In this document: in pieces, positions 16,000 to 25,459 of the stretch
How positions within the stretch are numbered: the first letter of the stretch is position 1
How the letters are laid out: every line of letters begins with the position of its first letter
NCBI RefSeq assembly: GCF_018638295.1
Contig: NZ_JABTTS010000010.1
Span: forward strand, 1-64,000
Reading direction: 5' to 3'
DNA: 64,000 nt
From: Streptomyces sp. CHD11
GTDB lineage: Bacteria > Actinomycetota > Actinomycetes > Streptomycetales > Streptomycetaceae
Position numbers and translations under genes: made by a program
Notes under the pieces: generated by a model
Databases searched by the model: none
What the model saw: the letters and a program-made list of their open reading frames with translations, nothing else
Told to the model about the DNA's origin: nothing

Positions 16000-17295
16000 T
16001 CAGGGCGGCCCGGAGCCGTTCAGCCAGAACGCCCCGTACGCCGCCGACGCCGCCGCGACCGCCCCCACGACCAGCGCCGGGCGGGGTGCGCGCAGCCGGG
16101 CCAGGGCGAGCGCGAGGGGCACCAGCAGGGGGAAGGCGGGCAGCAGCAGCCGTGGCTTGGAGCCGAAGTAGCTCGACGCGCACAGGGCGAGCGCGGTGAC
16201 GACCCCCGCGTACACCAGCAGGGGGAGCGGCTGCCGCCGGCGTACGCAGACCACGTACAGCCACACCAGGAGGCCGACGCCGAGAACCAGTCCGACTCCG
16301 GCCAGGGCGGACGGGAACGACGTGAATCTGCCGGCGATGAAGCGGGCGAAGGCGTACCCGCCGTCGAACCCGTTGCGCCAGCCCGCCTGCACCTCCAGAT
16401 AGGCCGGCGGGCCGTTCCCGGTCCGGTGCCCCACCCACAGGACGTAACCGGCGGCTCCCAGGGGCGCGAGCAGCATGCCGAGGACCCGGCGCAGGCGGAC
16501 ATCGGGGGCGCCCAGGACCCGTGGGGCGCCGTCCGGCGCAGGCGCGCGCGGGGTGGTGGCGGAGGTACCGGCGTGCTCGCCGGTGCGCGCGCCGTCCCCC
16601 GGCGCCGCGCTGCGATCCCGCCCGAAGGGGGTGTCCCCGCGAGGGGCGTCGGCGCGGTCCCGCAGGAAGGAGACCACGGCTGCCGCCCACAGCGCCGCGA
16701 CCACCGCCAGCCCCACCGGCCGGGTCAGCCCCGCCAGGCCCGCGAGGACGCCCGCCGTCACCCAGCGGCCGGTCAGCACGGCGTACAGCGACCACGCGGC
16801 GAGCGCGGTGAACAGGGACTCGCTGTACGCCATCGACTGCACGATCCCGACCGGCAGCACCGCCCACAGCAGCACCGTGTACACCCCGGCCCGGCGCCCG
16901 TACACGTGGTCGACCACGGCGAAGACGCCCCAGGCCGCGGCGAGCGAGGCCACCGCCGCGACAAGGAACCCGCCGTCGGCGTACGACAGCGGCGACACCG
17001 CCGCCACCAGCCGCTCCAGCCACGGGAGCAGCGGAAAGAACGCCAGGTCGGAGTGCACGTCCCCGTTGGGCAGCCGCACTTCGTAGCCGTAACCCAGCTC
17101 GGCGACGCGTGCGTACCAGAGCGAGTCCCAGCGGGCGGTCAGCAGGGTGTACGCGCTCTTGCCGCGCGCCTCGCTCCACAGGGCCAGCACCACCAGGCCC
17201 AGGGCACGCACGGCGGCGTACCCGAGGAGTGCCGGTGCGGCCCGGCGCAGCGCTCCGGACCGGGCCGGGGTGGCGCGTGTCTCGAGATCGTTCAC
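16000..17295 (-). CDS. Membrane glycosyltransferase, PIG-V-like mannosyltransferase family
   Basis: 431 residues from GTG 17295, with about ten membrane helices. The N-terminal loop TARWDSLWYARVAELGYGYE holds the WD motif typical of PIG-V/DUF2029-type lipid-linked sugar transferases, and SDLAFFPLLPWLERL follows. A variable hydrophilic loop (residues ~215-265, Asp/Arg/Gly-rich) separates the two halves. It probably transfers a sugar from a polyprenyl carrier to an external acceptor; donor and acceptor are unknown. GATAAT 7 bases before the GTG suggests a leaderless message. Confidence 0.82.
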   Translation of the reverse strand: MNDLETRATPARSGALRRAAPALLGYAAVRALGLVVLALWSEARGKSAYTLLTARWDSLWYARVAELGYGYEVRLPNGDVHSDLAFFPLLPWLERLVAAVSPLSYADGGFLVAAVASLAAAWGVFAVVDHVYGRRAGVYTVLLWAVLPVGIVQSMAYSESLFTALAAWSLYAVLTGRWVTAGVLAGLAGLTRPVGLAVVAALWAAAVVSFLRDRADAPRGDTPFGRDRSAAPGDGARTGEHAGTSATTPRAPAPDGAPRVLGAPDVRLRRVLGMLLAPLGAAGYVLWVGHRTGNGPPAYLEVQAGWRNGFDGGYAFARFIAGRFTSFPSALAGVGLVLGVGLLVWLYVVCVRRRQPLPLLVYAGVVTALALCASSYFGSKPRLLLPAFPLLVPLALALARLRAPRPALVVGAVAAASAAYGAFWLNGSGPP

Positions 17296-17302
17296 GGGCC
17301 CG

Positions 17303-17308
17303 ATTATC
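17303..17308 (-). promoter_or_regulatory. -10 element of a leaderless gene
   Basis: GATAAT on the minus strand ends 7 bases before GTG 17295. With no ribosome site present, transcription probably starts at the start codon. Confidence 0.5.
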
Positions 17309-17560
17309 GTCCCGGGGCGGAACCGGACCGTCCCGCAGGGGCGTGCCCACAGGGGAAAGGACGTGGTGTACGCCACACCGATCCGCCGGAACTGTGCGAG
17401 GCCCGCCACTCGACCTCCGCGTCCGCTGGCGTACTCTGACGTGTCACTCGCCGTTCGTTGCGCGGGCCGGAGACCACCGCTCCTCTCCGGCCGAGTCTCG
17501 GGGGAGTCCCCACCCCATGAGCCCGCCGAGCGCGAGGGAACATCTGGGAGGTACGTGTAC

Positions 17561-19228
17561 ATGTCCGGGACGACCACGGCCGCCGCGCTGCGCCGTCGGG
17601 CGGCCGGGGCCGGTGCCAACCGCTGGGTGGTGCTCGTCGTCCTCTGCGTCAGCCTGCTGCTGGTCGCCGTCGACGCCACCGTGCTGCACGTGGCGGTCCC
17701 CGCCGTCACCGAGGACCTCAGGCCCGGCGCGGTGGAACTGCTCTGGATCGTTGACGCCTACCCCTTGGTCTGCGCCTCGCTGCTGATCCTCTTCGGCACC
17801 CTGGGTGACCGGGTCGGCCGCAGACGCGTCCTTCTGTTCGGATACGCCCTGTTCGGTGTCGCCTCCGGCATGGCGGCCCTCGCGGACACTGCCGAGCTGC
17901 TCATCCTGGCACGGGCGCTGCTCGGCGTCGGCGGCGCGATGATCATGCCGGCGACCCTGTCGATCCTGCGCCAGGTCTTCCCGGACCGGCGCGAGCGCGC
18001 CCTCGCCATCGGTGTCTGGAGCGCGGTGGCCGCCGTGGGCGCGGCGGTCGGCCCGCTGGTCGGCGGCTTCCTGATGGAGCACTTCTGGTGGGGCTCGGTC
18101 TTCCTGGTCAACATCCCGCTGATGGTGGTCGGTCTCCCGGTGGGACGGCTGCTGCTGCCGGAGTCCAAGGGGCCCGCCGACGGACCCTGGGACGTGGCCG
18201 GCGCGCTGATGGCCGCCGCGGCGCTCTTCTCGCTGGTCCTCGGGGTGAAACGGCTCGGCGGCGGGGAATCCGTCACCGGCGTGTGGACCGTACTGCCGCT
18301 GCTCCTGGGCGCCGGACTGCTGACCGTCTTCGTGCGCCGGCAACGGCGCCGCGCCCATCCGCTGGTCGACCTGCGGATGTTCGCCCGGCCGGCGTTCAGC
18401 ACGTCGGTGGGCTGCATCGTGCTGGCGATGCTCGCCCTGGTGGGCCTGGAGCTGATCGCCGCCCAGTACCTCCAGCTGGTACTGGGGCTCTCCCCGCTGG
18501 AGACCGGGCTGCGCCTGGTACCGCTGACCGTCGCGGCGATGGCGGCGGGACTGGCGGGTGCGCGCATGCTGCGCCGGTTCGGACCGCGCCGCATGGTCTG
18601 CTCCGGCTTCTGTCTGACGGCCGGCGCGGTGGTGCTGCTGACCGCGATGGGCGGACACGACAACGCCCCGCTGCTGGTCACCGGTTTCGTGCTGCTCGGC
18701 TTCGGTCTGGAGACCACACTGTTCGGCGCGTACGAGTCGATGCTCAGCGAGGCGCCGCCGGAGCGGGCCGGCGGGGCGGCGGCCATCGGTGAGACCTCCT
18801 ACCAGCTGGGTGCCGGAATAGGGATCGCTCTGCTCGGCAGCGTGATGAACGCGGCCTACGGCCCCGGCGTCGCCGGCGTCCCCGGGGTTCCGGCGGCCGA
18901 GTCCGCCGCCGCACGGCATTCCCTGGGCGAGGCGCACGAGGTGGCGGCTCAGCTCGGAGGCCCGGCCGGCGAGGCCCTGCGGCAGGCGGCGCGCCACGCG
19001 TTCGTGCACGGGCTGCACGTGACCCTGCTGGTGAGCGCGGGGCTGCTGCTGCTCGGTGCGGCGATGGCGCTGAGGCTGCCGAGGGTGATGCAGTGCGAGG
19101 CCGCGCCCGTCGGGCTGCCGGCACCGCGCGAGGCCGTCGAGCCCCGTGTCCTCCTGGGCGACGGGGTGAGCCACGGCCCCGCCCACGCCCGCCCGGCCGG
19201 GGTGGACGTGCGGGAGACGGCGTCGTAA
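17561..19228 (+). CDS. MFS drug exporter, DHA2 (14-helix) type
   Basis: 555 residues. ATG 17561 has GGGAGG about 10 bases upstream. Helix 1 is followed by VDATVLHVAVPAV, the DHA2 motif after TM1, and GTLGDRVGRRRVLLFG is the MFS loop 2-3 motif. Motif C is present as AVGAAVGPLVGGFL. Fourteen hydrophobic segments can be counted, with the last after FVHGLHVTLLVSAG and a ~45-residue hydrophilic tail. Predicted to export hydrophobic cations or antibiotics by proton antiport. No regulator is adjacent. Confidence 0.88.
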   Translation: MSGTTTAAALRRRAAGAGANRWVVLVVLCVSLLLVAVDATVLHVAVPAVTEDLRPGAVELLWIVDAYPLVCASLLILFGTLGDRVGRRRVLLFGYALFGVASGMAALADTAELLILARALLGVGGAMIMPATLSILRQVFPDRRERALAIGVWSAVAAVGAAVGPLVGGFLMEHFWWGSVFLVNIPLMVVGLPVGRLLLPESKGPADGPWDVAGALMAAAALFSLVLGVKRLGGGESVTGVWTVLPLLLGAGLLTVFVRRQRRRAHPLVDLRMFARPAFSTSVGCIVLAMLALVGLELIAAQYLQLVLGLSPLETGLRLVPLTVAAMAAGLAGARMLRRFGPRRMVCSGFCLTAGAVVLLTAMGGHDNAPLLVTGFVLLGFGLETTLFGAYESMLSEAPPERAGGAAAIGETSYQLGAGIGIALLGSVMNAAYGPGVAGVPGVPAAESAAARHSLGEAHEVAAQLGGPAGEALRQAARHAFVHGLHVTLLVSAGLLLLGAAMALRLPRVMQCEAAPVGLPAPREAVEPRVLLGDGVSHGPAHARPAGVDVRETAS

Positions 19229-19245
19229 CGTCGCCCCGAGCCGTG

Positions 19246-19260
19246 ACTAGCAGTGCTAGT
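19246..19260. promoter_or_regulatory. Operator copy 1 (ACTAGCAGTGCTAGT) before the acyl-CoA dehydrogenase
   Basis: A palindrome with 7-base arms around a central G (8-base arms if flanking G/C are counted), 44 bases before ATG 19304. It differs by one base from the element between the TetR gene and its divergent acyl-CoA dehydrogenase at 63351, and by three bases from the copy at 59765. Confidence 0.68.
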
Positions 19261-19303
19261 CGATGTCCCGGAGTTGTCCGGATCCGTCCCCGGAGGGTGT
19301 CCC

Positions 19304-20494
19304 ATGTCCGCGTCCGCGAAGTTGCCCCCCTTCGATCCCGCCGACCCCCTCGGCCTCGACGAGCTGCTGGAGCCGGAGGACCTGGCGATCCGGGACACCG
19401 TGCGCGGGTGGGCGGCCGACCGGGTGCTGCCCCATGTCGCGGACTGGTACGAGAAGGGCGAGCTGCCCGGCATCCGGGAGCTGGCCCGGGAGCTCGGCGG
19501 GATCGGCGCGCTCGGCATGTCCCTCGACGGCTACGGCTGCGCGGGTGCGAGCGCCGTCCAGTACGGACTCGCCTGTCTGGAGCTGGAGGCGGCCGACTCC
19601 GGCATCCGCTCCCTGGTCTCCGTGCAGGGCTCGCTCGCCATGTACGCCGTCCACCGCTTCGGCAGCGAGGAACAGAAGCAGCGTTGGCTGCCCGGGATGG
19701 CCTCCGGCGAGGTCATCGGCTGCTTCGGTCTCACCGAGCCCGATGCCGGCTCCGACCCCGGTTCGATGCGCACCTACGCCAGGAAGGACGGCACCGACTG
19801 GGTGCTGAACGGGCGCAAGATGTGGATCACCAACGGGTCGGTGGCCGGTGTCGCCGTGGTGTGGGCGGGGACCGACGAGGGGATCCGGGGCTTCGTCGTG
19901 CCCACCGGCAGCCCGGGGTTCTCGGCGCCGGAGATCAGGCACAAGTGGTCGCTGCGCGCCTCCGTCACCAGCGAACTGGTGATGGACGACGTACGGCTGC
20001 CCGCCGACGCCGTGCTGCCGGAGGTGACCGGCCTCAAAGGGCCGCTCAGCTGTCTCTCGCACGCCCGGTACGGCATCGTCTGGGGCTCGATGGGCGCCGC
20101 GCGGAGTTCCTTCGAGGCGGCGGTCGACTACGCGAGGACGCGGGAGCAGTTCGGGCGTCCCATCGGCGGGTTCCAGCTGACACAGGCCAAGCTCGCCGAC
20201 ATGGCGGTCGAACTGCACAAGGGAATTCTGCTCGCCCATCATCTGGGGCGGCGCATGGACGCCGGCCGCCTGCGTCCCGAGCAGGTCAGCTTCGGCAAGC
20301 TCAACAACGTCCGCGAGGCCATCGACATCTGCCGTACGGCCCGTACGATCCTCGGGGCCAACGGGATCTCGCTCGAGTACCCGGTGATGCGGCACGCGAC
20401 GAACCTGGAGTCGGTGCTCACCTACGAGGGCACCGTCGAGATGCACCAGCTCGTGCTGGGCAAGGCGCTCACCGGGCTCGACGCCTTCCGGTGA
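19304..20494 (+). CDS. Acyl-CoA dehydrogenase, glutaryl-CoA dehydrogenase-like
   Basis: 396 residues; ATG 19304 is preferred over GTG/ATG at 19253 because the longer frame would run through the operator. Features: CFGLTEPDAGSDPGSM (FAD/substrate motif), WITNGSVAGVAVVWA, ARYGIVWGSMGAARSSFEAAVDYARTREQFGRPIGGFQL and TYEGTVEMHQLVLGKALTG with the catalytic Glu. The ARYGIxWG and TYEGT combination is most like glutaryl-CoA dehydrogenases, which oxidise and decarboxylate glutaryl-CoA from lysine or tryptophan breakdown. The operator shared with the 63-kb TetR suggests substrate-linked control. Exact acyl-CoA is inferred. Confidence 0.88.
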   Translation: MSASAKLPPFDPADPLGLDELLEPEDLAIRDTVRGWAADRVLPHVADWYEKGELPGIRELARELGGIGALGMSLDGYGCAGASAVQYGLACLELEAADSGIRSLVSVQGSLAMYAVHRFGSEEQKQRWLPGMASGEVIGCFGLTEPDAGSDPGSMRTYARKDGTDWVLNGRKMWITNGSVAGVAVVWAGTDEGIRGFVVPTGSPGFSAPEIRHKWSLRASVTSELVMDDVRLPADAVLPEVTGLKGPLSCLSHARYGIVWGSMGAARSSFEAAVDYARTREQFGRPIGGFQLTQAKLADMAVELHKGILLAHHLGRRMDAGRLRPEQVSFGKLNNVREAIDICRTARTILGANGISLEYPVMRHATNLESVLTYEGTVEMHQLVLGKALTGLDAFR

Positions 20495-20505
20495 GCGTCC
20501 GAAGG

Positions 20506-20530
20506 GGCAGGGCCGGCGAGCGGCCCTGCC
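20506..20530. terminator. Bidirectional terminator between acyl-CoA dehydrogenase and sepF
   Basis: Arms GGCAGGGCCG (20506-20515) and CGGCCCTGCC (20521-20530) with loop GCGAG. It sits 12 bases past the plus-strand stop and directly against the stop of the minus-strand sepF gene. Confidence 0.8.
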
Positions 20531-20968
20531 TCAGCTCTGGTTGAAGAAACCGTCCGAACGGTGGGCGGCCGGTTCGCCGCTGACGACCTCGGTGTCGGCC
20601 GGGCTGAGCAGGAACACCCGGTTGGACACCCGCTCGATGGAACCGCGCAGGCCGAAGATCAGGCCCGCGGCGAAGTCGACGACGCGCTTGGCGTCACCCG
20701 CGTCCATGGCCGTGAGGTTCATGATGACGGGAACGCCCTCGCGGAACAGTTCGCCGATGGCGCGGGCGTCCCGGAAGCTGTCCGGGGTGACCGTGCCGAT
20801 GCGGCGGCCCTTCTCCTCGGCGACGTCCGCGGCCACCTTGACCCGCGGATCGGTGACCCAGGCCTCCCCGGTCTCGGGCCCGTCGGAGTAGTCGTCGTCG
20901 TAGTAACGCTCGTCTTCGTTGTCGTCGACGAGGCCAAGCCAGGCACTCGCCTTGCGTACCGATCCCAT
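20531..20968 (-). CDS. Cell division protein SepF paralogue
   Basis: 145 residues. The SepF domain (residues ~42-125: [30 protein letters not shown], then [26 protein letters not shown]) forms a dimer that links FtsZ to the membrane. An acidic linker ([15 protein letters not shown]) precedes it. The N-terminus [13 protein letters not shown] can form the short amphipathic membrane helix. The gene lacks the ftsZ-ylmD-sepF context and so is one of the additional Streptomyces SepF paralogues, not the main divisome copy. ATG 20968 has GAGGAGG upstream. Confidence 0.88.
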   Translation of the reverse strand: MGSVRKASAWLGLVDDNEDERYYDDDYSDGPETGEAWVTDPRVKVAADVAEEKGRRIGTVTPDSFRDARAIGELFREGVPVIMNLTAMDAGDAKRVVDFAAGLIFGLRGSIERVSNRVFLLSPADTEVVSGEPAAHRSDGFFNQS

Positions 20969-21259
20969 GGACGCCTCCTCTCACAGCGGTCTTTTCTGCT
21001 TTCCGCATCCCTATGGTCGTCCATGATGCGGATGGCGCGCCAAGTGGATAGACGCCGCACGGGGGGTTTGTGACGGTACTGGTGCACAGCGAATCCGTCG
21101 AGAGTCCGTGTTTCCCAAGGGTTTTGGTGTAAACGGATGCTGACTGTGAGTGAAATATGATTCTTCCCGGCATCCGGGTGATGAGGGGTGCGTACGGGTG
21201 AACGCGGTGAGCGCTACGATGCGGCCGCTCAGCGTCGTACAACTGCACGGGGGAACGTA

Positions 21260-22420
21260 GTGTTCGGAATGGTCAGGCCGTGTCGGCACCGGCTCGGGGA
21301 GAAGCTCACCACCCAGTGGATGGCCCATTTGTGCGGGCTCTGTCTCGCGCTGCGCCAAGACCACGGCCAGCTCGCGCGCATCGTCACCAACTACGACGGG
21401 CTGCTGATATCCGTTCTGACGGAAGCTCAGTCCGGTTTTGCCGAAGCGGGACGGCGCACCGCGGGGCCCTGTCCGCTGCGCGGTATGCGCACCGCTTCCG
21501 TCGCACACGGTGAGGGCGCGCGGCTCGCGGCGGCCGTCTCCCTCGTCCTCGCCTCCGCCAAGATGCGCGACCATGTCGCCGACGGTGACGGCCTGCTGGC
21601 GCGCAGACCGGTGGCGCTCGCCGCGCACCGGGTCGCTGCGGGCTGGGACCGGGCCGGGGCACGGACGGGCGCCGGCGTCGGCTTCGACACGGCCGTCCTG
21701 CTCGACGCCGTGGACCGGCAGGCCGGGATCGAGACGCTCGCCGGCCCCGGCACCCCGATCCTCACCGTCACCGAGCCGACCGAGACCGCGACCGCGGCGG
21801 CCTTCGCGCACACCGCCGTGCTCGCCGGCCGGCCGCACAACGCCGGACCGCTCGCGGAGGCGGGGCGTCTCTTCGGGCGCCTCGCGCACCTGCTGGACGC
21901 CGTGGAGGACCGGGAGGCCGATGCCGCCTCGGGCGCCTGGAACCCGCTCGCCGCCACCGGCACCCCGCTGGAGGAGGCCCGCCGGCTCGCCGACGACGCG
22001 GTGCACGGCATCCGTCTCGCCCTGACGGAAGTGGACTGGGGATCCGGCGTCCCCGGGGGGCACGGCACGGGCGGAGTCCTGGCGCACCGGCTGCTCGTCC
22101 ATGAACTGCCCAACTCCGTTCATCGTGCCTTCGGTACGGTCTCCTGTGCCCATGGAAGCGGCGCCTATGCCCCGCCCGGTGGCCCCGGCGCCCCGATGCC
22201 TCCCGGGCCGCCGCGCCGGGACCGGCGGGGACTGGTCACCGGCTGCGCGGTCTGGCTGGGACTCGCCTGCACCTGTCAGATGTGCTGCGGCACCTACGAG
22301 GACCCCTGGACCGGCGAGCCCAGGCGGGGATCCTGCTCCAACTGCGACTGCAGCGGATGCTGCGACTGCTGTGACTGCTGCGGTGAGGGCGGCGGCTGTG
22401 ACTGCGGCTGCAACTGCTGA
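21260..22420 (+). CDS. DUF5685 family protein with cysteine-rich C-terminal tail
   Basis: 386 residues from GTG 21260. The N-terminal domain begins FGMVRPCRHRLGEKLTTQWMAHLCGLCLALRQDHG, with three early Cys (in RPCRH and LCGLC) typical of DUF5685. The middle is helical. The last ~64 residues hold 18 cysteines, many as CC or CxC pairs (for example SNCDCSGCCDCCDCC), after a short hydrophobic stretch VTGCAVWLGLACTC. Metal-cluster binding or disulfide chemistry is likely but unproved. I know of no assigned function for the family. The gene stands alone between sepF and two protease genes. Confidence 0.82.
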   Translation: MFGMVRPCRHRLGEKLTTQWMAHLCGLCLALRQDHGQLARIVTNYDGLLISVLTEAQSGFAEAGRRTAGPCPLRGMRTASVAHGEGARLAAAVSLVLASAKMRDHVADGDGLLARRPVALAAHRVAAGWDRAGARTGAGVGFDTAVLLDAVDRQAGIETLAGPGTPILTVTEPTETATAAAFAHTAVLAGRPHNAGPLAEAGRLFGRLAHLLDAVEDREADAASGAWNPLAATGTPLEEARRLADDAVHGIRLALTEVDWGSGVPGGHGTGGVLAHRLLVHELPNSVHRAFGTVSCAHGSGAYAPPGGPGAPMPPGPPRRDRRGLVTGCAVWLGLACTCQMCCGTYEDPWTGEPRRGSCSNCDCSGCCDCCDCCGEGGGCDCGCNC

Positions 22421-22757
22421 ACCGGGATCTGCGCGCGCAACGCCGGGAGGGGCCGACGGTCCGTCGGCACGGCACCCGGAGGGGCGAATTCCGGACACCT
22501 CGCCGTTGTTCGACCGGTCGTCAGATGGAGGTGACCGCTGGTAACGCGACTTCGCGCGTGGATCAAAACTCATACATGGTTCAAAGGTTGACGTCCAAAA
22601 GACACCCTTGCGCCGACCGGTCGTTCGGCCGAATACTCGCCACCAGCGCTTGTCAGGGGCACGGCGGGTTCGGAATCCGGACGCGTCTCCGCTGACTGCG
22701 CCTCACGGGCCCACAACCCCACGAGGGCCCCCTACTTCCTTTGTGGAGGAACGACAA
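22421..22757. other. Intergenic region before the first S1 protease
   Basis: 337 bases with no convincing gene. AT-richer sequence around 22555-22600 (TTCAAAGGTTGACGTCC) is the likely promoter area, with TTGACG at 22587-22592 as a possible -35. GGAGGA 22746-22751 is the ribosome site of the protease. Confidence 0.45.
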
Positions 22758-23663
22758 GTGAGGATCAAGCGCACCACCCCCCGCAGTGGCATCTCGAGAC
22801 GGACCCGGCTGATCGCCGTATCGACCGGACTCGTGGCCGCCGCCGCGATCGCGATCCCCAGTGCGAACGCGGCCGACACCCCGTCCACCTTCAGCTCCGC
22901 CGAACTCAAGGGCGTCAGCGGCTCGGTGCTGCAGGCGGACATCCCGGGCACCGCCTGGGCCGTCGACAGCAAGACCAACCGGGTCGTCGTCACCGTCGAC
23001 AGCACCGTCTCCCAGGCCGAGATCAACAAGATCAAGCAGCAGGCCGGGGACGACGCCGGGGCGATCACCGTCAAGCGGACCCCGGGCAAGTTCAGCAAGC
23101 TCATCCAGGGCGGCGACGCCATCTACTCGAACAGCGGACGCTGCTCCCTCGGCTTCAACGTCCGGTCCAGCAGCGGCGCCGAGTACTTCCTGACCGCCGG
23201 TCACTGCACCCAGGGCGCGGGCACCTGGTACGGCAACTCCAGCCGGTCTCAGGTCCTCGGCTCGACCGCCGGCTCCAGCTTCCCGGGCAACGACTACGGC
23301 ATCGTGCGCTACACCGGGTCGGTCAGCCGCCCCGGCACCGCCAACGGCGTGGACATCACTCGTGCGGCCACCCCGGGCGTGGGCACCACCGTCCTCCGCG
23401 ACGGCTCCACCACGGGCACGCACAGCGGCCGGGTCACCGCCCTCAACGCGACCGTGAACTACGGCGGCGGCGATGTCGTCGGCGGCCTCATCCAGACCAC
23501 GGTCTGCGCCGAGCCCGGCGACTCCGGTGGCTCGCTCTACGGCAGCAACGGCACCGCGTACGGTCTGACCTCCGGTGGCAGCGGCAACTGCCGCACCGGT
23601 GGTACGACCTTCTTCCAGCCGGTGACCGAGGCCCTGAGCGCCTACGGGGTCAGCGTCTACTAG
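22758..23663 (+). CDS. Secreted S1 serine protease, streptogrisin type with short pro-region
   Basis: 301 residues. A long signal peptide ([25 protein letters not shown]) is followed by a pro-region of only ~75 residues ending near [11 protein letters not shown], then mature protease beginning about [20 protein letters not shown]. The catalytic triad is visible: TAGHC (His), NDYGIVRY (Asp), GDSGGS (Ser). Disulfide cysteines GRCSLGF...GHC and [10 protein letters not shown]...GNC match streptogrisins. GTG 22758 is chosen for GGAGGA 7 bases upstream. It lies in tandem with a second protease 507 bases on and ends at a strong hairpin. Confidence 0.93.
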   Translation: MRIKRTTPRSGISRRTRLIAVSTGLVAAAAIAIPSANAADTPSTFSSAELKGVSGSVLQADIPGTAWAVDSKTNRVVVTVDSTVSQAEINKIKQQAGDDAGAITVKRTPGKFSKLIQGGDAIYSNSGRCSLGFNVRSSSGAEYFLTAGHCTQGAGTWYGNSSRSQVLGSTAGSSFPGNDYGIVRYTGSVSRPGTANGVDITRAATPGVGTTVLRDGSTTGTHSGRVTALNATVNYGGGDVVGGLIQTTVCAEPGDSGGSLYGSNGTAYGLTSGGSGNCRTGGTTFFQPVTEALSAYGVSVY

Positions 23664-23724
23664 GACCGGTTCCGCACCACCGGTTCCACGGGTTCCGCCG
23701 AATCCATCGGCATCCGGCAGCACG

Positions 23725-23762
23725 ACGAGCCCCCGCACGCGAGTCCGCGTGCGGGGGCTCGT
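23725..23762 (+). terminator. Terminator after the first S1 protease
   Basis: Perfect 17-base arms, 23725-23741 and 23746-23762, with loop AGTC, 61 bases past the stop. Confidence 0.82.
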
Positions 23763-24156
23763 CCGTGTCCGCCTGCCGGGGCGGCGTCCGGCGGTCTTCG
23801 GGTCCGGCGCCGGAACCGGTGCGAAAGCAACTTCCGTCCACCACGCCTCGGGTGGAGCCGGACCACGAGGGTCGATTTCAAGCCACCGACGTATCCCGTG
23901 GTCCGTACCGCCGGATACCCCTGCGTAATGTTTGCTGCGCGAACGACCCTACGTGTCCATGACCAGTCAGGACATAGGGGGCGCGCGGCCGTTGCCGTAC
24001 GCGCGTCCTGAAGTCGACCTTGTGTGCTCCCTGTGGGATTCGGAAGAGTGGGCGCCGTTCGACCGGCACGGGCGTGGCTTCTTTCGTCTTCCACCCCCGT
24101 GGCCGTACGCCTTCCGGTCCGGTGAGGTCCCCACAACCTTCCGGGCCGTCCCCCCA
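23763..24156. other. Intergenic region before the second S1 protease
   Basis: About 400 bases without a convincing gene; short frames in both directions have mixed third-position use. AT-richer sequence at 23925-23985 (CTGCGTAATGTTTGC) is the most likely promoter area. The AGGAGG ribosome site follows at 24158. Confidence 0.45.
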
Positions 24157-24170
24157 CAGGAGGACGTGAG

Positions 24171-25253
24171 TTGAAGCACCGACGCATACCCAGGCGACGT
24201 GTGGCCATGGCGGGTGCGGGCATCGCCGCGCTGGCCGCCGGCGCGGTCACCTTCCAGACTGCGAACGCGAGCGAGGTGCCGGCGGACGCCGCGCCCCGGA
24301 CACTCTCGGTCCACGCGGCCGGAAAGCTCGCATCGACGCTCGCCCAGGACCTGGGCGCCGACGCGGCGGGAACGTACTACGACGCGAAGAGCAAGAGTCT
24401 TGTGGTGAACGTGCTCGACGAGGCCGCCGCCGAGGCGGTCGAGTCGGCCGGAGCCGAGGCGAGAGTCGTGACGAACTCCCTCGCCGCGCTGAAGGGCGCG
24501 CACACCACCCTCGAGCAGGACGCCACCATCCCGGGCACCGCCTGGGTGACCGACCCGACCACCAACAAGGTCGTCGTCACCGCGGACCGCACGGTCTCCG
24601 CGGCCGAGTGGGCCAAGCTGACCGAGGTCGTGGACTCGCTGGGCGCCAAGGCCGAACTCCAGCGCACCAAGGGCGAGTACAAGCCCTTCGTCGCGGGCGG
24701 CGACGCCATCACCGGAGGCGGCGGGCGCTGCTCGCTCGGCTTCAACGTGACCAAGGGCGGCGAGCCGCACTTCCTCACCGCCGGGCACTGTACCGAGGGC
24801 GTCTCCACCTGGTCGGACTCCTCGGGCGGCGTGATCGGTGAGAGCGCGGCGTCCAGCTTCCCGGGTGACGACTACGGCCTGGTGAAGTACACGGCCGACG
24901 TGGACCACCCCAGCGAGGTGAACCTCTACGACGGCTCCACGCAGGCGATCTCCGGCGCCGCCGAGGCCACCGTGGGCATGCAGGTCACCCGCAGCGGCTC
25001 CACCACCCAGGTGCACTCCGGCACGGTCACCGGTCTGGACGCCACCGTGAACTACGGCAACGGCGACATCGTCAACGGTCTGATCCAGACCGACGTGTGC
25101 GCCGAGCCCGGCGACAGTGGCGGCTCGCTCTTCTCGGGCGGCAGCGCGGTCGGCCTCACCTCCGGCGGCAGCGGCGACTGCGCCTCGGGCGGCACGACCT
25201 TCTTCCAGCCGGTGACGGAGGCCCTGTCGGCCACCGGTACACAGATCGGCTGA
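24171..25253 (+). CDS. Secreted S1 serine protease, streptogrisin type with long pro-region
   Basis: 360 residues from TTG 24171, chosen because AGGAGG lies 7 bases upstream and the nearer GTG runs into a stop. Signal peptide with RRR near residue 10, then a ~145-residue pro-region with the alpha-lytic-type prodomain ([33 protein letters not shown]). Mature enzyme starts near [18 protein letters not shown]. Triad: [20 protein letters not shown]-terminus ends [13 protein letters not shown]. The pro-region folds the protease and is then removed. It is a paralogue of the preceding gene but with about twice the pro-region, so folding and timing may differ. Confidence 0.93.
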   Translation: MKHRRIPRRRVAMAGAGIAALAAGAVTFQTANASEVPADAAPRTLSVHAAGKLASTLAQDLGADAAGTYYDAKSKSLVVNVLDEAAAEAVESAGAEARVVTNSLAALKGAHTTLEQDATIPGTAWVTDPTTNKVVVTADRTVSAAEWAKLTEVVDSLGAKAELQRTKGEYKPFVAGGDAITGGGGRCSLGFNVTKGGEPHFLTAGHCTEGVSTWSDSSGGVIGESAASSFPGDDYGLVKYTADVDHPSEVNLYDGSTQAISGAAEATVGMQVTRSGSTTQVHSGTVTGLDATVNYGNGDIVNGLIQTDVCAEPGDSGGSLFSGGSAVGLTSGGSGDCASGGTTFFQPVTEALSATGTQIG

Positions 25254-25264
25254 GCACACCTCGT

Positions 25265-25308
25265 CACGATGTCCCGTCCCTCCGTCACGGCAGGGGCGGG
25301 ACATCGTG
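25265..25308 (+). terminator. Terminator after the second S1 protease
   Basis: CACGATGTCCCG (25265-25276) pairs with CGGGACATCGTG (25297-25308); inner bases extend the stem. It starts 11 bases past the stop. Confidence 0.8.
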
Positions 25309-25459
25309 CGTTTCCGGGTGTTTGCACAGGTGGGGAGGGGTCACCCGGGTGTCGCACGGGTGTCGCACACACATTCGAGAATTGGTCTATGGTGGGGGTG
25401 AGGTCAGTGGGAACAACTGTTCGAGAGTCGGTCGGGGCTCACGAGTACGGGAGGTGCGT

